The position numbers and the translations under genes were made by a program. A stretch of 64,000 bases of DNA from Shouchella rhizosphaerae. GTDB lineage: Bacteria > Bacillota > Bacilli > Bacillales > Bacillaceae_D. Positions 59,770 through 64,000 of the stretch are shown piece by piece. The notes below the pieces were generated by a model. It was not told where the DNA came from and ran no database searches. It was given only the letters and a program-made list of their open reading frames with translations. How positions within the stretch are numbered: the stretch's first letter is position 1; every line of letters starts with the position of its first letter. The stretch lies in contig NZ_FRBS01000008.1 in assembly GCF_900142675.1 (NCBI RefSeq), positions 1 through 64,000 on the forward strand. The letters run 5' to 3'.

Positions 59770-61602
59770 TCAAGCCTGGTCATACAACGTCGCAAATGGC
59801 GTTTTCTCTTTTTTAAGCTTTCCTTCCCTGCATAAACGTTCAAGTTCTTCTTTCCACTCAGAGACATCCCATGCTTTGGACGCTTGCTTGTTTAATGCAT
59901 CCAGCTTTTGCATCACGTGCATTTCCGCCATTGGCAAAAAGTCCGCTAAAGCAGCAATGATTTCTTCATCGTCTGTTGCATTCATTTGCTCAAGCTCATC
60001 AAATGGATTCATCGTATGGGGACTCGTTGAATGGGCTAGCCGAATCCGAACCGCCATTGTCCGGCCGATAATCGCCGATGAAACAAAGACATCCCCTGAC
60101 CGCAAATAAGGAAGACGCTTGCCTTCTTCCGCTGTTAAGTCGGTTTCTTCCTTAATCGTTTGGATGTCCGTTCCCCGCACTGTACGAAAAACAAATTTTG
60201 AATTGAGCTGTGCCGTAATCGTTTCATCGAGCAACGTTGGTCGTTGCGTTGCGAAGATTAGAAACGTCCCATACTTCCGTCCTTCCTGGGCAATTTCCTT
60301 TAACACTGACTTGGCTGGCGCATCAAAGCCTTTCGGGGCAAAATTGTGCGCTTCATCGGTCACAATGACAAACGGCGGAAAAAATTGGGCTTGTTGCTGC
60401 TGGAGCTTCGCATCTTTGTAAGAGCGTCTTTTTGAATAAAGCGTGCCAATGACATAGCTGGAGAACACTTGCAGCAACCAAACAGCTCCTTGGACGACAA
60501 CAAGCTTGCCACTATGGATGCCGTGCTCAATGGCACGGATATTTTGTTGGAAAAGCCCTGCTTGATTGAGCCGGTGCAAGCGCCATTGAATTCCTTTTAC
60601 AGAGGACGGCGGCAAACTGCCAAACTGATCTAACAACTTTTTAAAGGTGCCGTATCGAGCTATTTCATCTCGTGACATGCCGCCGTCATGGAGCATACCG
60701 TCTATTTTCTGTTTGCCCATGTCAAGTGCTTCTATTAAATTGGCAACGCGGTCGGAAAACGATTGATAACTGTCTTTCTTTTTATGGAGTGTTTGCACGA
60801 CATTGACCATTGATTCCGTTAACGATCCGGCAGCGCCAAGGAGCCTTTCGATGTCCCGTGTCGACAAGGCGGAGAAATCAACGCCGACATCGCGGCCGAT
60901 TTGGACGACTTCATAGCGTGAGTCGTAATCAACCTGACCTTTATGAGCTTCGGTTTTGCCTGAAAAATTCATTTCAAAATGGGGATCAAACACAAGCGCT
61001 GGAATTTTTAACTTCATTAATTCCTCAAGCATCACCCGCAAACCGAATGACTTCCCTGATCCCGAGCCACCGAATACGCCAATATGGGGATATTGCTGCA
61101 TCGCGCGAATGTCAAAAATGAACGGGACACCCTGTTGCGCCGTTGTCTTTCCTTGTTCGTGCATAAGCATAAGCCCTTGTAAACGCTCAGGAATCGTTTC
61201 GGCGATAAAGTCAGTTGACTTCACTTCGCCGAGAACCATCCCTTTCTCTGGCCCTGTCGTCAACAGCAAATGCTCGATTTCACTAAACTCAGGATGGCGC
61301 ACTGCTGCACCTGTTTGGATTGGCTTTTGGGCCTCTTCAAATAAGCGCACTTTGGCTAGATGGATATCGTCTTGGCCAATATCGTATCCAATCGCTTCGA
61401 GTGTTTCCAGTACATCGCGATCGACTAACCCTTTATCCATTCCCATTGGAATATAGCGATTGTAGGAAAATGTTTCGACGACTTCCCCTTTTGGCTTAAA
61501 CAGTTCGTCGTCTTCAATGACTAACATTTCATTCATGCGGAACTTATGGGTTTTTGAAGCAACATGGACTTCATGCTGCGTCGTGACACCAACCACTTGC
61601 AT
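59770..61602 (-). CDS. herA: HerA-family DNA translocase ATPase
   Basis: Hexameric FtsK/HerA-type ATPase expected to move along DNA and drive end resection with NurA. An N-terminal HAS-barrel-like region (residues about 1-110) is followed by Walker A GGSGSGKSFG near residue 182 and Walker B FVIVTDEAHNF near 415. The helicase motif ATQRP is near 455, and RGTDIQTIKEETD with an arginine-finger region follows. The 610 residues fit archaeal-type HerA. It lies 15 bases after the nurA gene, so the two form an operon. Confidence 0.87.
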   Translation of the reverse strand: MQVVGVTTQHEVHVASKTHKFRMNEMLVIEDDELFKPKGEVVETFSYNRYIPMGMDKGLVDRDVLETLEAIGYDIGQDDIHLAKVRLFEEAQKPIQTGAAVRHPEFSEIEHLLLTTGPEKGMVLGEVKSTDFIAETIPERLQGLMLMHEQGKTTAQQGVPFIFDIRAMQQYPHIGVFGGSGSGKSFGLRVMLEELMKLKIPALVFDPHFEMNFSGKTEAHKGQVDYDSRYEVVQIGRDVGVDFSALSTRDIERLLGAAGSLTESMVNVVQTLHKKKDSYQSFSDRVANLIEALDMGKQKIDGMLHDGGMSRDEIARYGTFKKLLDQFGSLPPSSVKGIQWRLHRLNQAGLFQQNIRAIEHGIHSGKLVVVQGAVWLLQVFSSYVIGTLYSKRRSYKDAKLQQQQAQFFPPFVIVTDEAHNFAPKGFDAPAKSVLKEIAQEGRKYGTFLIFATQRPTLLDETITAQLNSKFVFRTVRGTDIQTIKEETDLTAEEGKRLPYLRSGDVFVSSAIIGRTMAVRIRLAHSTSPHTMNPFDELEQMNATDDEEIIAALADFLPMAEMHVMQKLDALNKQASKAWDVSEWKEELERLCREGKLKKEKTPFATLYDQA

Positions 61603-61617
61603 CGTTGTTTCCTCCTT

Positions 61618-62565
61618 TTAATAAGGCCTGCTTTGCCGCATTTTTGTAAAAAACTGCTTCCGAACATCGGGATCTAAATATTGTTCAACCAACCCTTCGA
61701 CAAGCTGGTCCGTTATGCGGATTTCTTTGTCAATGTAATCAAGCCAAAGAGGAATGCCCCGGCCTTCTTTTGGGGTGAGCGTACAAAGCAAATCGCCGAC
61801 AAACGCCATATGTGACGCTTGTTCTTCAAGCATATCAAATCCGGTGATCGCAGGCGTCGCTCCAAGCCTCATCCAAACGGACGTTAAGCCTGCTTTATGT
61901 TGGATATCTTCCAGGTAAACCATTTCATTTTGGTTTAACACGCCAAACAGCAAGTCTCTGTCATAAGAATACGGGTTCTTCGCAAACGGGGCAAAAGCTG
62001 GCAATTGAACTAAGTTTTCCGTTGTGATTTCTTCCGAAACGCCAACAAGCAACGTATCGTTTTTTAATGCAAGCGCCCGCAACGCTTCCCATTCCTCTGG
62101 CGCGTCAATCCGATAATGGTAGAGGGCCCCGTCCATGAGCATGACGCGGATATCTTCTGCTTCAAGCAAGCGGGTAGCCGCTTCAAGCTCTAACTTAGCA
62201 AGTAAATACGAGCGGCGATTGCCTGAAGACTCATCTTGTTCCTCCAACAAGGGCACATACAAATCAGAAGCCCATTGTTCCTTGCCATCTGTTGTTTTCG
62301 CTAACGCTTGAAAAAAATAAAGGACATGTGGCGGCTCGCCATTTGTTTGGTTGACCGAGCCGTCAGCGCCGCCAATTTTCCGCCCTTCTAAAAGATTAAC
62401 GAGGTAGCCTGCCGAAATTGTCTCCATTTGTCGAATAATCGTTGCCGACTTCCTCAAATTTTGTCGAATCAAATCTTTTTGACTATGACTATTTGAATAC
62501 TGCTTTCTTAAAAGGTTGTTAGATTGCTTTAATTTGGAAATTATTTCTTCGCTTAAATCCATCAT
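61618..62565 (-). CDS. nurA: NurA-domain nuclease
   Basis: Partner nuclease of HerA in archaea and some bacteria, with 5'-3' exonuclease and endonuclease activity. Metal-binding motifs expected for NurA are seen as GGADGSV near residue 67 and LMDGALYH near residue 143, with later conserved acidic positions (YLEDIQHKAG, LDYIDKEI). The N-terminus is helical and may be a coiled coil. The 315 residues are in the family range. The first two codons are both Met. The pair has its own gap of about 250 bases from abrB. Confidence 0.8.
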   Translation of the reverse strand: MMDLSEEIISKLKQSNNLLRKQYSNSHSQKDLIRQNLRKSATIIRQMETISAGYLVNLLEGRKIGGADGSVNQTNGEPPHVLYFFQALAKTTDGKEQWASDLYVPLLEEQDESSGNRRSYLLAKLELEAATRLLEAEDIRVMLMDGALYHYRIDAPEEWEALRALALKNDTLLVGVSEEITTENLVQLPAFAPFAKNPYSYDRDLLFGVLNQNEMVYLEDIQHKAGLTSVWMRLGATPAITGFDMLEEQASHMAFVGDLLCTLTPKEGRGIPLWLDYIDKEIRITDQLVEGLVEQYLDPDVRKQFFTKMRQSRPY

Positions 62566-62688
62566 TTCTTTCCCCCTTTCTGAGATACTACCACTGTTAA
62601 ACCATTGCTATTACAGGATTATTCTTTCCAATGCACTCGCGGGGCGCACAAGTTTTCACAAAATATGCGATTTTTTATATAAATTTGT

Positions 62689-62717
62689 TTGACTTGTTTT
62701 GGAAATATTGTTATTCT
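62689..62717 (+). promoter_or_regulatory. SigA promoter of abrB
   Basis: TTGACT (62689-62694) and TATTCT (62712-62717) are 17 bases apart. The start point would be near 62724, leaving a leader of about 93 bases to the ATG. Confidence 0.6.
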
Positions 62718-62735
62718 TAGATTACTATAGAATTA

Positions 62736-62752
62736 TGTCGAATTATGACACA
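62736..62752 (+). promoter_or_regulatory. Spo0A operator of abrB
   Basis: A perfect Spo0A box TGTCGAA (62736-62742) is followed by TGACACA, a degenerate second box with the same spacing as the paired boxes at B. subtilis abrB. They lie about 12-28 bases after the predicted start point, the position where Spo0A~P represses abrB in B. subtilis. Confidence 0.8.
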
Positions 62753-62816
62753 TACAGAGTCCGTTTATTTTTCGTAAATAAGCGCACACCACCATATTTG
62801 AGGAGGAAATCTAAGA

Positions 62817-63101
62817 ATGAAATCTACAGGAATTGTACGCAAAGTGGATGAATTAGGTCGTGTTGTCATTCCCATCGAACTGAGACGTACATTAGAAATC
62901 GCCGAAAAAGACGCGTTGGAAATTTATGTCGACAATGACCGCATCATTCTCAAGAAGTATAAAGCTAACATGACTTGCCAAGTAACTGGCGAAGTGTCTG
63001 ATGACAACCTATCACTCGCAAACGGCAAGATCATTCTTAGTCCTCAAGGTGCCGAAGCAATCATTGGCCAACTGCAAGAATATGTCGCTAAAAAATCATA
63101 A
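62817..63101 (+). CDS. abrB: Transition state regulator AbrB
   Basis: Global repressor of post-exponential genes. The N-terminal swapped-hairpin DNA-binding domain reads GIVRKVDELGRVVIPIELRRT, followed by the AbrB C-terminal multimerisation region (NGKIILSPQGAEAIIGQLQEY). The 94 residues match B. subtilis (94-96). GAGGAGG lies eight or so bases before the ATG. Its promoter carries a Spo0A operator. It is paralogous to spoVT in this window. Confidence 0.97.
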   Translation: MKSTGIVRKVDELGRVVIPIELRRTLEIAEKDALEIYVDNDRIILKKYKANMTCQVTGEVSDDNLSLANGKIILSPQGAEAIIGQLQEYVAKKS

Positions 63102-63114
63102 GCATGATGCTTTT

Positions 63115-63144
63115 AAAACCTGCCTCTTTATGTGGCAGGTTTTT
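63115..63144. terminator. Bidirectional terminator between abrB and rsmI
   Basis: AAAACCTGCC pairs with GGCAGGTTTT (63115-63124 with 63134-63143), flanked by T-runs, between the convergent abrB and rsmI genes. Confidence 0.92.
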
Positions 63145-63149
63145 TGTTT

Positions 63150-64000
63150 TTAGTGCTGATGGTACGTTTGGTAAATTTGCCGTTTCGGAACACCACGATC
63201 AACAGCTACTTGCTTAATCGCGTCTTTTTGGTTCAGACCAATGGCGATATAATGATCCACATGCGCTGTTTCACTCAACGGTGCCCACCATTGTTCTTGC
63301 TCTTCATTTGCCTGTTGGCTTGCCCCTTCGACAACTAAACAAAACTCCCCTTTGATCGTCCCTGTTTCGGTCCAAGCGACCGCTTCACTTAGGAGACCAC
63401 GCTGATACTCTTCAAATTTCTTAGTCAGTTCCCGGCCAATGGCGATTTCCCTGTCGCCAAACGCTTCGTACATCGCTGCTAACGTCTGGCTAAGGCGGTG
63501 TGGCGCTTCGTAAAACAACATCGTTTCATTTGCTGTGGCCAAACGGGCTAACGCTTCCTTCCGATCTTTTTTCACTCGCGGCAAGAAACCGTGGAAGGCA
63601 AATTGCTTAGCCGGCAAGCCTGAAGCGACCAAAGCAGTCAGGGCTGCATTTGCCCCAGGCAAAGCGACAACGGGAATGCCTGCATCAATGCAGAGCTTGG
63701 CAAGCGCTTCACCAGGGTCAGAAATTCCAGGCATGCCTGCATCACTGACAAGAGCAATTGTTTTTCCCTTTTCCATTTCCGCTAAAAGGTCAGCGCCGGC
63801 TTGCTTTTGATTATGCTCATGGTAGCTGACTAGCGGCGTATGAATGTCAAAGTGAGCCGTAAGTTTCCGAGTTTGCCTTGTATCTTCAGCGGCAATTAAA
63901 TCGGCTTCTTTCAATATCCGAATTCCGCGGAATGTCATGTCCTCCAAATTGCCAATTGGCGTCGGCACCAAATAAAGGCACCCATCCGTGTGCTGGAAAC
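63150..64000 (-). CDS. rsmI: 16S rRNA (cytidine1402-2'-O)-methyltransferase, 5' end cut by window
   Basis: Tetrapyrrole methylase-fold enzyme that 2'-O-methylates C1402 of 16S rRNA. SAM-site motifs are LVPTPIGNLEDMT, AAEDTRQTRKL and VSDAGMPGISDPG. The family's helical tail ends the protein. An in-frame GTG lies at 63971, but homology continues upstream of it (FQHTDGCLYL) up to the window edge, so the gene starts beyond 64000. Confidence 0.94.
   Translation of the reverse strand, partial: FQHTDGCLYLVPTPIGNLEDMTFRGIRILKEADLIAAEDTRQTRKLTAHFDIHTPLVSYHEHNQKQAGADLLAEMEKGKTIALVSDAGMPGISDPGEALAKLCIDAGIPVVALPGANAALTALVASGLPAKQFAFHGFLPRVKKDRKEALARLATANETMLFYEAPHRLSQTLAAMYEAFGDREIAIGRELTKKFEEYQRGLLSEAVAWTETGTIKGEFCLVVEGASQQANEEQEQWWAPLSETAHVDHYIAIGLNQKDAIKQVAVDRGVPKRQIYQTYHQH

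Overview
The window is a 64 kb stretch of a Bacillaceae chromosome close to the replication origin, shown in reverse orientation, so nearly every gene is on the minus strand. Gene order follows the Bacillus subtilis segment from rsmI/abrB to lysS and an rRNA operon almost gene for gene. The 16S rRNA fragment, the protein sequences, the pectate lyase and the extra genes suggest an alkaliphilic Bacillus such as the Shouchella (Bacillus) clausii group. That placement is inference, because no database search was possible.

Layout from left to right: the 5' end of a 16S rRNA gene with its promoters (1-500); lysS and dusB; the folate/p-aminobenzoate cluster folK-folB-folP-pabC-pabA-pabB; cysK, hslO, coaX, ftsH, hpt, tilS; the yabT kinase, yabS and spoIIE; a CitMHS citrate transporter inserted between spoIIE and a tRNA-Met; yabR, divIC, yabQ, yabP; an inserted block (VTT membrane protein, ferredoxin-NADP reductase with a Fur box, GNAT acetyltransferase, 2-hydroxyacid dehydrogenase, HAD phosphatase); rqcP, mazG and a SpoVB-like flippase; an inserted block of two Yip1 proteins and a second MurG; spoVT, mfd, fin, pth, ctc, prs, glmU, spoVG, ridA, purR, ispE, sspF, veg, yabG, rsmA, rnmV, yabE, tatD; an accessory block (WG-repeat protein, KdpD-type Usp protein, ABC-F ATPase with leader peptide, pectate lyase, ArsR-like regulator); metG with a T-box; a herA-nurA pair; abrB; and rsmI running off the right edge.

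How the genes work together: one part makes folate, pantothenate-derived cofactors, PRPP, UDP-GlcNAc, isoprenoid precursors and cysteine. Another part is translation and RNA maturation (lysS, metG, tilS, dusB, rsmA, rsmI, rnmV, pth, ctc, rqcP). A third is sporulation control (abrB, spoVG, spoIIE, fin, spoVT, sspF, yabG, yabP, yabQ, yabT). Promoters matching the expected sporulation sigma factors can be read directly: a Spo0A-type promoter with a 21-bp spacer before spoIIE, SigG-type before spoVT, fin and sspF, SigK-type before yabG, SigH-type before spoVG, and a Spo0A site just after the abrB start point.

Most worth a second look: (1) the ABC-F gene at 53620-55251, preceded by a 39-codon leader ORF, an intrinsic terminator and competing stems that can hide or release its ribosome binding site, an arrangement typical of antibiotic-inducible ribosome-protection genes; (2) the herA-nurA pair beside abrB; (3) a 111-113 bp dispersed element with terminal inverted repeats in two copies, whose outer end also occurs alone next to terminators; (4) Fur-type sites before the ferredoxin-NADP reductase and, more weakly, the pectate lyase.
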